Positions 7,894 to 14,854 of a stretch of 16,564 bases of DNA are shown here, one piece after another (the first letter of the stretch is position 1; each line of letters opens with the position of its first letter). A program made the position numbers and the translations under genes. The DNA comes from an uncultured Bartonella sp. (GTDB lineage: Bacteria > Pseudomonadota > Alphaproteobacteria > Rhizobiales > Rhizobiaceae): the NCBI GenBank assembly GCA_943913205.1, contig CALTWN010000021.1, forward strand, positions 1 through 16,564, in the 5' to 3' direction. The notes under the pieces were generated by a model that saw only the letters and a program-made list of their open reading frames with translations, had not been told where the DNA came from and made no database searches.

Positions 7894-7896
7894 ATA

Positions 7897-8319
7897 TTAG
7901 CCAACTAACTCATTTTGTGCAAACCAAAATGCAATTTCATCTATTGCAGCTTTAGCACTATCAGAACCGTGAACTGAATTCTCGCCAATAGATAACGCAA
8001 ATTCTTTACGTATTGTACCCATATCGGCATCAGATGGGTTTGTTGCTCCCATAATTTCTCGATTTTTTGCTATAGCATTTTCGCCTTCCAATACTTGCAC
8101 TATGGTAGGACCAGACGACATAAAACTAGTTAATTCTTTAAAAAATGGTCTTTCTTTATGTTCGGCATAAAAAGCTTCAGCCTCGCGTTCGCTCATCCAT
8201 ATACGTTTTGATGCAATCACACGCAAACCAGCTTCTTCAAACTTGCTAATAATAGCTCCTGTAATATTACGTTTTGTTGCATCTGGCTTAATCATTGAAA
8301 ATGTACGCTCAATAGACAT
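7897..8319 (-). CDS. ndk: Nucleoside-diphosphate kinase
   Basis: Cytosolic enzyme that equalises nucleoside triphosphate pools by moving the gamma phosphate from ATP to NDPs through a phosphohistidine. The 140-residue protein is standard length. It opens ERTFSMIKPDA with Lys11, and contains Arg104, Asn114 and the active-site His117 within NSVHGSDS. AGAGG at 8325-8329, 5 bases before the ATG, is a good ribosome binding site. It is a single-gene unit, convergent with pgsA and divergent from the ABC-F gene 76 bases away. The order ndk next to ABC-F, holC and pepA fits Rhizobiales. Confidence 0.98.
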   Translation of the reverse strand: MSIERTFSMIKPDATKRNITGAIISKFEEAGLRVIASKRIWMSEREAEAFYAEHKERPFFKELTSFMSSGPTIVQVLEGENAIAKNREIMGATNPSDADMGTIRKEFALSIGENSVHGSDSAKAAIDEIAFWFAQNELVG

Positions 8320-8340
8320 ATTTACCTCTGTGTAGTTAAA

Positions 8341-8368
8341 ATATTAATTATATATAACTTATTGCCAA
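8341..8368 (-). promoter_or_regulatory. Predicted ndk promoter
   Basis: On the minus strand TTGGCA (8363-8368, five of six matches to the -35 consensus) is followed after 16 bases by TAATAT (8341-8346, four of six to the -10). Transcription would start near 8334, just before the ribosome binding site at 8325-8329, giving a leader of about 15 bases. Confidence 0.5.
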
Positions 8369-8395
8369 AAAAATAAAAAGCTTTAAAATGAGCAA

Positions 8396-10255
8396 ATGCT
8401 TATTTTAGACAAAATTACGCTTAGTGTTGCTGGCCGCACCCTTATAGAAAATAGTAGTATAAATATACCACAAAAAAGCAAAGTAGGTTTTTTAGGTCGA
8501 AACGGGGCGGGTAAATCAAGCTTATTCCAAAGTATTTACGGGCAATCGACCTTACAACAAGGTAATATTATATATCCTAAAAATGCAAAAATTGGTTGGG
8601 TAAAGCAAGAAATTGCCATTGGTAATAATAGTTTAATCGATACATTATTAAGCGAAGATACGCAGCGTTCAACTCTATTGCAACTTCTTGAAACTTGTAG
8701 CGACGCAAATGAGATAGCGCATATATATGAACGTCTAAACGATATTGAAGCCCATAGTGCGCCTGCCCGTGCCCAAACTATTTTAAGCGGCTTGGGTTTT
8801 AATGAAACGCAACAAAATATGCCTATTGAAAGTTTTTCGGGCGGTATGCGCATGCGAGTCGCCCTTGCTGCCAGCTTATTTACACGCCCCGATATCTTAT
8901 TATTAGATGAACCAAGCAATTATCTAGATCTTGAAGGCGTAATGTGGCTTGAACAATATATAAAACATTTTAAAGGCACCGTTATTCTTATTAGCCATGA
9001 TAGAGACTTACTAAATAATTGTGTAAACCGGATTTTAAATTTAGATAATAAAAAGCTGAGCTTATGGTCAGGTAATTATGACGATTATATAAGACTAAGA
9101 ACAGAAAAAGTAAATTTTGAACAAAAGCAGCTAAAAGCACAAAATGACAAGCGTAAAAAAATTGAATCCTTCATAGAGCGTTTTCGCTACATATCTAGCA
9201 AAGCTACTCAAGCTCAATCGCGTATAAAAACATTAGAAAAATTACAGCAATTTGAAACTTATAGAACCGAAGCTACTCCACCATTCTTTTTTAATGAAAA
9301 TGTAAAAAAATTAGCTTCTCCATTAATCAAAATAGAGAATACGATTTTAGGTTACGAAGGTAAGGTAATACTAAAAGATTTAAATCTTAGAATAGATAAT
9401 GATGATAGAATTGCGCTTTTAGGTAAAAATGGTAATGGTAAGTCAACTTTTGCAAAGTTTTTAGCACAAAAACTACAAGCATTTAGTGGAGAACGCACTC
9501 AAAACCCAAAATTATCGGTTGCATATTTTGAACAACATAACATAAAATCCCTTAATTTAGAGCATAATGCCGTCCATCATGTAGCAAAAATTTTGCCCAA
9601 TTTAAGCGAAGCCAAAAGCCGCTCATTAATAGCACAATGGGGGCTCAATAGCGAAAAAGCTCTAACAATATCTAAAAATTTATCAGGAGGCGAAAAAACT
9701 AGGCTAGCTATGGGTTTAGCAACAGCCAAAGGCGCAGATTTACTAATTCTTGATGAGCCAACAAACCATCTTGATATAGATAGCCGCCAAGAATTAATTT
9801 TAGCCCTCAATAGCTTTAACGGGGCTATAATATTAATCTCCCATGACCAATATTTACTAGAAGCTACAATAGATAAATTATGGCAAGTAAAAAATGGTAC
9901 AATAGAACCATATTTAAATACTATACATCAATATAAACAAGAAATTTTACAGCCAAAAAACAAACCAATTAAGGCTTCAAAAGAAAATACTCGCATTATA
10001 AATGCACAGAAGAGAAATAATTTATCTAACTTAAAAAAAGAAATAACTAAGTTAGAAACTATATTAGAAAAGCTACAAAAAGAAAGCAACAAATTATCAG
10101 CAACTTTATGCGATAGTGCTACTTACGAAAAAGAAGCATCTTTTATAACAAGTCTGAATATTCAAAAAGCTGAATTAGATAAAAAAATAATCGAAACAGA
10201 AAATTTATGGCTAAAATATAGCGATGAATATGAAAAAAACTACAACGCACAATAA
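8396..10255 (+). CDS. ABC-F family ATPase (ribosome-associated, no membrane domain)
   Basis: A 619-residue soluble protein with two ATP-binding cassettes. The first has Walker A GRNGAGKS (34-41), signature FSGG (147-150), Walker B LLLDEPSNYLD with Glu172, and switch His201. The second has GKNGNGKS (343-350), LSGGE (429-433), LILDEPTNHLD with Glu454, and His483. The linker (about 235-300), including the basic FIERFRYISSKATQAQSRIK stretch, is the tRNA-interaction arm of ABC-F proteins. The end (about 525-610) is a charged coiled coil, as in Uup/YheS types. No transmembrane helices are present. ABC-F proteins act on ribosomes at the E site to relieve stalled translation; some give antibiotic resistance, but nothing here points to that. 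The start ATG has no strong ribosome binding site and overlaps a 6-codon frame beginning at 8388. The subfamily is undetermined. Confidence 0.93.
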   Translation: MLILDKITLSVAGRTLIENSSINIPQKSKVGFLGRNGAGKSSLFQSIYGQSTLQQGNIIYPKNAKIGWVKQEIAIGNNSLIDTLLSEDTQRSTLLQLLETCSDANEIAHIYERLNDIEAHSAPARAQTILSGLGFNETQQNMPIESFSGGMRMRVALAASLFTRPDILLLDEPSNYLDLEGVMWLEQYIKHFKGTVILISHDRDLLNNCVNRILNLDNKKLSLWSGNYDDYIRLRTEKVNFEQKQLKAQNDKRKKIESFIERFRYISSKATQAQSRIKTLEKLQQFETYRTEATPPFFFNENVKKLASPLIKIENTILGYEGKVILKDLNLRIDNDDRIALLGKNGNGKSTFAKFLAQKLQAFSGERTQNPKLSVAYFEQHNIKSLNLEHNAVHHVAKILPNLSEAKSRSLIAQWGLNSEKALTISKNLSGGEKTRLAMGLATAKGADLLILDEPTNHLDIDSRQELILALNSFNGAIILISHDQYLLEATIDKLWQVKNGTIEPYLNTIHQYKQEILQPKNKPIKASKENTRIINAQKRNNLSNLKKEITKLETILEKLQKESNKLSATLCDSATYEKEASFITSLNIQKAELDKKIIETENLWLKYSDEYEKNYNAQ

Positions 10256-10468
10256 AACTAAAAGCAATGAATCATAGTATTTAACTAAATATTTAAAAAT
10301 AAATGAAAATACAATAAGTAACAATAACCCCAATAGATTTATTACTAAATTTAAATGGTGTGTTCCAAATATTTCGCTTAATATTGTGTGGCGCTGCAAC
10401 AAAATTAAAACATCAAGGCTACATAAACAGCTACATATAGCTAGCAACAAACGATTATTTTTCAACAT
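10211..10468 (-). CDS. Small three-helix membrane protein, unknown function
   Basis: An 85-residue very hydrophobic protein I do not recognise. Predicted helices are at about 6-24, 40-60 and 67-85, with short polar loops holding QRHT and FGTHHLN (residues 34-40). Its ATG lies inside the last codons of holC, overlapping by 14 bases, an arrangement typical of translational coupling; no separate ribosome binding site is needed. It would be the third gene of pepA-holC. The last 15 codons run antisense to the end of the ABC-F gene, a 45-base tail-to-tail overlap. Without it, about 200 bases here (10256-10454) would have no gene in a window where such gaps are otherwise absent. Hydrophobic frames can arise by chance in AT-rich DNA, so it could be spurious. 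Confidence 0.55.
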   Translation of the reverse strand: MLKNNRLLLAICSCLCSLDVLILLQRHTILSEIFGTHHLNLVINLLGLLLLIVFSFIFKYLVKYYDSLLLVLLCVVVFFIFIAIF

Positions 10469-10913
10469 ATTCTTTTGTTAATTCCCATTTACCTACAGAA
10501 TTTTGTTTATAATAGTTCATTTTGCACTTTAAGAGCTTAAATTCTTGCCACTGCGCACGCGCATTTTCAACCTCATTTTGTTTAAAACCATCAAACAATA
10601 CTACAATACGTTTAAAATTATCGTTTGTCTTATAAGCTGCACCTTCAAATAAAAAGCAAATTTCTGCTCTATTTATGTTTTGTGTATTTAAGCTAAGTAA
10701 AATAGGCTGATCTTCAGGAAAATCTTGCAAAACGGTACCATGCACTAAAGGAGGGCTTTGTTTCCATAAAAACTCATCAGTTAAGTTTAAAGTCTCCTCA
10801 GAGCTAAAACATAACAAAGCCCGCCAACCTTTATCTCTAGAAAGAGTAAGAAGGTTTAATAAAAATTCTTCAAGGCTACCTTTTATCAAATGATAAAAAT
10901 ATACTTCTAGCAA
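10455..10913 (-). CDS. holC: DNA polymerase III subunit chi
   Basis: Chi links single-stranded DNA-binding protein to the clamp loader of the replicative polymerase through psi. The 152-residue protein begins MLEVYFYHL, the family start pattern, and contains KGWRALLCFSSEE, LNLTDEFLWKQSPPLVHGT and a later FKRIVVLFDGF, all characteristic. The start is TTG at 10911-10913: no ATG is in frame after the pepA stop 15 bases upstream, and the TTG gives the expected N-terminus, with TGGA 5 bases before it. It is second in the pepA operon; pepA-holC adjacency is widespread in Proteobacteria. Its 3' end overlaps the ATG of the small membrane protein. Confidence 0.92.
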   Translation of the reverse strand: MLEVYFYHLIKGSLEEFLLNLLTLSRDKGWRALLCFSSEETLNLTDEFLWKQSPPLVHGTVLQDFPEDQPILLSLNTQNINRAEICFLFEGAAYKTNDNFKRIVVLFDGFKQNEVENARAQWQEFKLLKCKMNYYKQNSVGKWELTKEYVEK

Positions 10914-10928
10914 ATTCCATATCCAAGA

Positions 10929-12419
10929 TTAAACTTCATAATTATCACGTATCAGCCTATCCAACAAACGAACACCAAATCCTGAAGCCCAGGAGTGACA
11001 ATAACTCACCTCAGGCATGCCTGAGGCTGTGCCCGCTATATCAAGATGTGCCCAACTAACGTCTCCAACAAAGCGCTTTAAAAACTGTGCTGCTGTGCTA
11101 GAAGCTGCTAAGCGCCCCGCACTATTGCGCATATCAGCAACTTTAGAATCTACCAATTTATCATATTCATCACATAATGGCATATTCCATAATTGCTCAC
11201 CAGTTTCATAACTGGCATTTAATAGCTTATTGGTGAGCTCTTCACTATTACAAAAAAGACCAGCTTTAGAATGTCCAAGCGCTATTAAAATTGCGCCGGT
11301 AAGCGTGGCTAGGTTTATCATAATTTTTGGCGAAAAATTCTCTTTAGCATAATATAGAATATCAGCTAAAACTAACCTTCCTTCCGCATCTGTATTTATA
11401 ACTTCAATAGTTTGCCCAGACATAGATGTAACAACATCCCCAGGCCTTTGAGCGGCTGCGTCAACCATATTTTCTACCAAGCCTACAATACCAATAACAT
11501 TAGCTGGGCTCTTTCGCTGTGCCAAGCAATGTATAGCACCTATAACCGCAGCTGCACCTCCCATATCGCCTTTCATATCTTCCATATTTGTAGCAGGTTT
11601 TATAGATATGCCCCCACTATCAAAAACAACCCCCTTACCTACAAAAACAACGGGCGCGCTTTGGTCATGATTTTGTCCACGCCAATGCATTATAGCTACA
11701 TAAGGCGGGCAATTAGAACCTTGCGCAACACCAAGCAATGCGTGCATTTTCAAGTCTTCTAGTTGAGTTTTTTCTAATATTGTTACTTCTACACCTATTT
11801 TTTGCAATTCAATAATTCTATCTTTAAACTCTGTAGTGTTAAGTATATTTGCTGGCTCATTTACCAAATTACGCGCTAAAATAACACTGCTTGCAATAGA
11901 TTTTGCCTCTTCTAGTACAGTTTCGTCAAAATCGTCTTTAAGCAATATAGTTAAAATTTTGTCTTGAATATCTAATTCTTTTTTAGCTTTTTTTACAAAA
12001 TATTTGTTAAATCTATAAGCGCAAAGCTCAAAACCTATCAAAATGTCACATAAAGCTTGCCTAGTAATATCTAATGCGCTTATGTCTAAAACAATATTTT
12101 GATTTTTTTTTGTACTATTATAAATATCACCGCCTAATTTTAAATAAGCATCTCCTTTTAAATTTTCTAAATCTTCTATAGCTAATATATTAATTGGAAC
12201 AATTTTTTCATTAATCCTTAGGGTTATAGAAAGAACTTCACCAGCTTTAAACTTAAAATTATTTGCTTCTTTTAGGTCTGAGATAATTTGCTTATCTAGC
12301 ATTTCTAAGCAATATTGTGAATATTGCTCTTCAGCAGTTACCAACGTTATGTATGATGCGCTTTTTTGAGGAAAACTACTGTAGTTTTGTGCTTTAACTA
12401 AGTTAAAATTAATAGGCAT
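10929..12419 (-). CDS. pepA: Leucyl aminopeptidase (M17, PepA)
   Basis: Cytosolic metallo-aminopeptidase of family M17 that removes N-terminal residues, preferring Leu, from peptides; E. coli PepA also binds DNA in Xer recombination and carAB control. The 496-residue protein is typical. The C-terminal catalytic domain has Lys262 and Asp267 in VGKGVVFDSGG, Lys274, Asp285, and the signature NTDAEGRLVLAD (342-353) with Asp344, Glu346 and Arg348, each offset by 8 from the E. coli metal ligands and active residues. The N-terminal domain (1-170) is divergent, as usual. GAAAGG at 12433-12438 lies 13 bases before the ATG, a long but possible ribosome binding spacing. First gene of pepA-holC-small membrane protein, divergent from lptF. 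Confidence 0.97.
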   Translation of the reverse strand: MPINFNLVKAQNYSSFPQKSASYITLVTAEEQYSQYCLEMLDKQIISDLKEANNFKFKAGEVLSITLRINEKIVPINILAIEDLENLKGDAYLKLGGDIYNSTKKNQNIVLDISALDITRQALCDILIGFELCAYRFNKYFVKKAKKELDIQDKILTILLKDDFDETVLEEAKSIASSVILARNLVNEPANILNTTEFKDRIIELQKIGVEVTILEKTQLEDLKMHALLGVAQGSNCPPYVAIMHWRGQNHDQSAPVVFVGKGVVFDSGGISIKPATNMEDMKGDMGGAAAVIGAIHCLAQRKSPANVIGIVGLVENMVDAAAQRPGDVVTSMSGQTIEVINTDAEGRLVLADILYYAKENFSPKIMINLATLTGAILIALGHSKAGLFCNSEELTNKLLNASYETGEQLWNMPLCDEYDKLVDSKVADMRNSAGRLAASSTAAQFLKRFVGDVSWAHLDIAGTASGMPEVSYCHSWASGFGVRLLDRLIRDNYEV

Positions 12420-12454
12420 TTTCTATTTTAAACCTTTCAATTGTATTTTTTTAC

Positions 12455-12460
12455 TATAAT
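12455..12460 (+). promoter_or_regulatory. Possible -10 box for the lptFGD operon
   Basis: A perfect TATAAT lies 40 bases before the lptF ATG in the 81-base gap shared with pepA. No convincing -35 is seen at 15-18 bases upstream (CTTTCA or ACCTTT). The gap is very AT-rich, so chance matches are likely. On the other strand TACAAT at 12440-12445 could serve pepA, also without a clear -35. Confidence 0.35.
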
Positions 12461-12500
12461 ATAGCTATTATATTAAAAAAACCAGCAATGTTTTAGAATT

Positions 12501-13610
12501 ATGAAGCTTATTGAAAGATATATTATCAAGCGCATAGCGGCTTTGTTTTGCAGCATATTGCTAGGTTGTGTATCTCTGACCTGGTTAGTAGAGATTTTGG
12601 GTAAAATAAATATCGTAACTACCAAAGGGCAAAGTATTTTAACCTTTTTATACCTTTCTTTATTATTTATGCCCTCAGTTTTAACCATTGTAGCTCCCTT
12701 TGCTATTGCAATCACTACAGCGCAAATTTTGCATTCTTTAAATCGCGATAGTGAAATGGTAATTATTGCAAATGCGGGCAAGGGAATGCTTTATATCTGG
12801 CGACCTATAATAGTTATAGGACTTATCATATCTGTGCTATTATTTTTTACAGCTAATTTTTTATCGCCCATAGCTAGAATCAATATGCGGCAACTTATGG
12901 CGCAAGCAAATGCTAGTTTTTTAACCAATATTATGCAAGAAGATAGCTTTGTTGAGTTAAATAAAGGCTTATATTTAAAAATTGGCAACAGAAACTTATC
13001 TTCTTCACTAAATGATATTTTTATCTCAGATGAAAGAGATAAAAAATCTACTTCATATTATTATGCAAAATCAGCAAATATAATAGATCATAAATCTTCT
13101 TACCTTCTAGTCATGAATAATGGTGTTATTGCTCAACATGATAATAACACCAATGAAAATTCTTTAATAAGCTTTAACTCATATAATTTCAATCTATCCG
13201 ATTTCATGCCCGCCAAGGGAAACGTTCAATTTTTTCCAAAAGACCTACCCTTGGATAAATTGGCCAGCAATAAAGAGTTAGCATATAAGGCAGAACTCCA
13301 CTATCGGTTAACTTCTTGGCTATATCCTGTGATATTTACATTTTTTGCTTTGATCTTTAGCGGAAGTCCTAAATCTTATCGAGAATCAAAAACTTCTATT
13401 TCCATAGCTCTTACCACCTTTAGTACCTTGGTTTTTTACATTTTATCTACTATAGTAAAAAGCAAAGCTGCAAAGAATGCCAACTTTATCATATTATTAT
13501 ACTTATTGCCTATAATAAGTTTATTAACAATAATAATCTTTAATAAAATAAATATTGTGTCCTACTTCTATTTTATTAATAAAAAGTTAAGATACCGCTT
13601 TAAAAAATAA
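12501..13610 (+). CDS. lptF: LPS export ABC transporter permease LptF
   Basis: Inner-membrane subunit of LptB2FG, which extracts LPS from the inner membrane and passes it to the LptC-A-D bridge. The 369-residue protein has the YjgP/YjgQ family layout. Three N-terminal helices (about 11-33, 50-78, 100-122) include the coupling-helix sequence LNRDSEMVIIANAG (80-93). A periplasmic jellyroll-like domain follows (about 123-268), then three C-terminal helices (about 271-288, 300-320, 328-348). The tail is basic. First gene of lptF-lptG-lptD, divergent from pepA as is common in Proteobacteria. LptB, LptC and LptA are not in the window. It is assigned LptF rather than LptG by position and its N-terminus (MKLIERYIIKRI). 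Confidence 0.92.
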   Translation: MKLIERYIIKRIAALFCSILLGCVSLTWLVEILGKINIVTTKGQSILTFLYLSLLFMPSVLTIVAPFAIAITTAQILHSLNRDSEMVIIANAGKGMLYIWRPIIVIGLIISVLLFFTANFLSPIARINMRQLMAQANASFLTNIMQEDSFVELNKGLYLKIGNRNLSSSLNDIFISDERDKKSTSYYYAKSANIIDHKSSYLLVMNNGVIAQHDNNTNENSLISFNSYNFNLSDFMPAKGNVQFFPKDLPLDKLASNKELAYKAELHYRLTSWLYPVIFTFFALIFSGSPKSYRESKTSISIALTTFSTLVFYILSTIVKSKAAKNANFIILLYLLPIISLLTIIIFNKINIVSYFYFINKKLRYRFKK

Positions 13611-13654
13611 GTTTTTTAATATAAGCTTCCCTTACGTTATTATTTGGGGGAACA

Positions 13655-14854
13655 ATGATTGGAACTACAATTGGTAGATATATTTTTACCAACTATATTA
13701 AAGTGTGTTTACTCGTATCCTTAATTGTTTCAGTTTTATGTGTTTTAATAGATTTTACTCAATCTTCAGCTCATTTAAGTTCTATGGCGAATTACAAAAA
13801 TATTTACGCATTTACTATATCTATTCTACGTTTGCCTTTTTTGTTATTACAAACGCTACCCTTTATTATACTTATTTCAGGATTAATATATTTTTTTATA
13901 CAAAATAAATATCACGAACTTGTTATCATGCGTTCTATAGGTATTTCAGCATGGCAATTTGTATTTCCAGTTTGCACCGGTGCTTTTATTATAGGGATTA
14001 TAGCTATATTTATATTGAATCCCTTAAGCGCCTACAGTTTAACACAAGCTAAAAACCTAATTACAAATTGGCAAGACAATAATAGTAATTTTGAAAATAA
14101 TTTGCGTCCTAATCCATGGCTGATTCAAAAAACCTCTGAGGGAGAAACCGAGTTACATGCACAATCTATTACTAAAAACATAAGCAATAAAATTATTCTT
14201 ACATATATTAACAATATTACAGAATCAAAATTAAAAAATTATATTTTAACTTTAATAAAAAACGACAAATCTTATGTTGAGTTACTAAACACAAACTTTA
14301 TTTTTATAGCTCCGAACAATACTACCGAAAACATACCCAACATTAAATGGATTTACGCAAATAAGGCTTTTTTATTACCTGGTTATTGGCTAATAATAAA
14401 GCCACAAATTTACACAACAACCTCAGCTGAGTTAAAACAAAGCGCCTATCTAATAAAAACAAATATACAACCACAATTTATTGAGACATATTTAACCGAT
14501 CCCAACACCGTAGCTTTTTATAAATTATTGCAAAAAATTAAAATAGCAAAAAATTTTGGTTATAATCCTTATGGTTTTAAAATGGTATTGCACTATCTGA
14601 TATCTCTACCTATGCTTTTAGCGTCTATGGCATTAATAGCTGCAACCACTTCTTTAAGATTTTCACGTCCCGGTAATATTAAATTATACGCAATATTTGG
14701 CATATTAGCAGGCTTTGCTTTATATTTAACATCCAATATAGCGCAAAGTTTTGCAAAAGTTGGTTTACTTGCTCCTTTTGTTGCCGCTTGGACCCCAGTA
14801 GCTGCTGCAATTTTTATTGGTTTATCTTTTTTATTGAAACAAGAAGATGGCTAA
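13655..14854 (+). CDS. lptG: LPS export ABC transporter permease LptG
   Basis: Partner permease of LptF in LptB2FG. The 399-residue protein starts MIGTTIGRYIFTNYIK. It has three N-terminal helices (about 15-35, 56-83, 100-123) with the coupling segment HELVIMRSIGISAW (87-100) and the conserved LNPLS (121-125). A periplasmic domain of about 180 residues follows, then three C-terminal helices in the last 90 residues, with the SLRFSRPG loop after the fourth helix. It is some 40 residues longer than E. coli LptG, mostly in the periplasmic domain. GGGGGA at 13646-13651 is 3-4 bases before the ATG and acts as ribosome binding site. It follows lptF by 44 bases and its last codons overlap the lptD start. 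Confidence 0.93.
   Translation: MIGTTIGRYIFTNYIKVCLLVSLIVSVLCVLIDFTQSSAHLSSMANYKNIYAFTISILRLPFLLLQTLPFIILISGLIYFFIQNKYHELVIMRSIGISAWQFVFPVCTGAFIIGIIAIFILNPLSAYSLTQAKNLITNWQDNNSNFENNLRPNPWLIQKTSEGETELHAQSITKNISNKIILTYINNITESKLKNYILTLIKNDKSYVELLNTNFIFIAPNNTTENIPNIKWIYANKAFLLPGYWLIIKPQIYTTTSAELKQSAYLIKTNIQPQFIETYLTDPNTVAFYKLLQKIKIAKNFGYNPYGFKMVLHYLISLPMLLASMALIAATTSLRFSRPGNIKLYAIFGILAGFALYLTSNIAQSFAKVGLLAPFVAAWTPVAAAIFIGLSFLLKQEDG

Noticed and set aside
8396..10255. Reading the ABC-F protein as an antibiotic-resistance factor
   Set aside because: The gene sits in a housekeeping neighbourhood typical for Rhizobiales, and no mobile element or resistance-type feature is nearby.
11017..11762. Plus-strand reading frames inside pepA
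   Set aside because: They are antisense to the conserved PepA catalytic region, and their composition reflects that gene.
12455..12475. AT-rich near-palindrome around TAGCTA between pepA and lptF, considered as an operator
   Set aside because: Only eight bases are truly symmetric, and the surrounding run of A/T makes such matches likely by chance.
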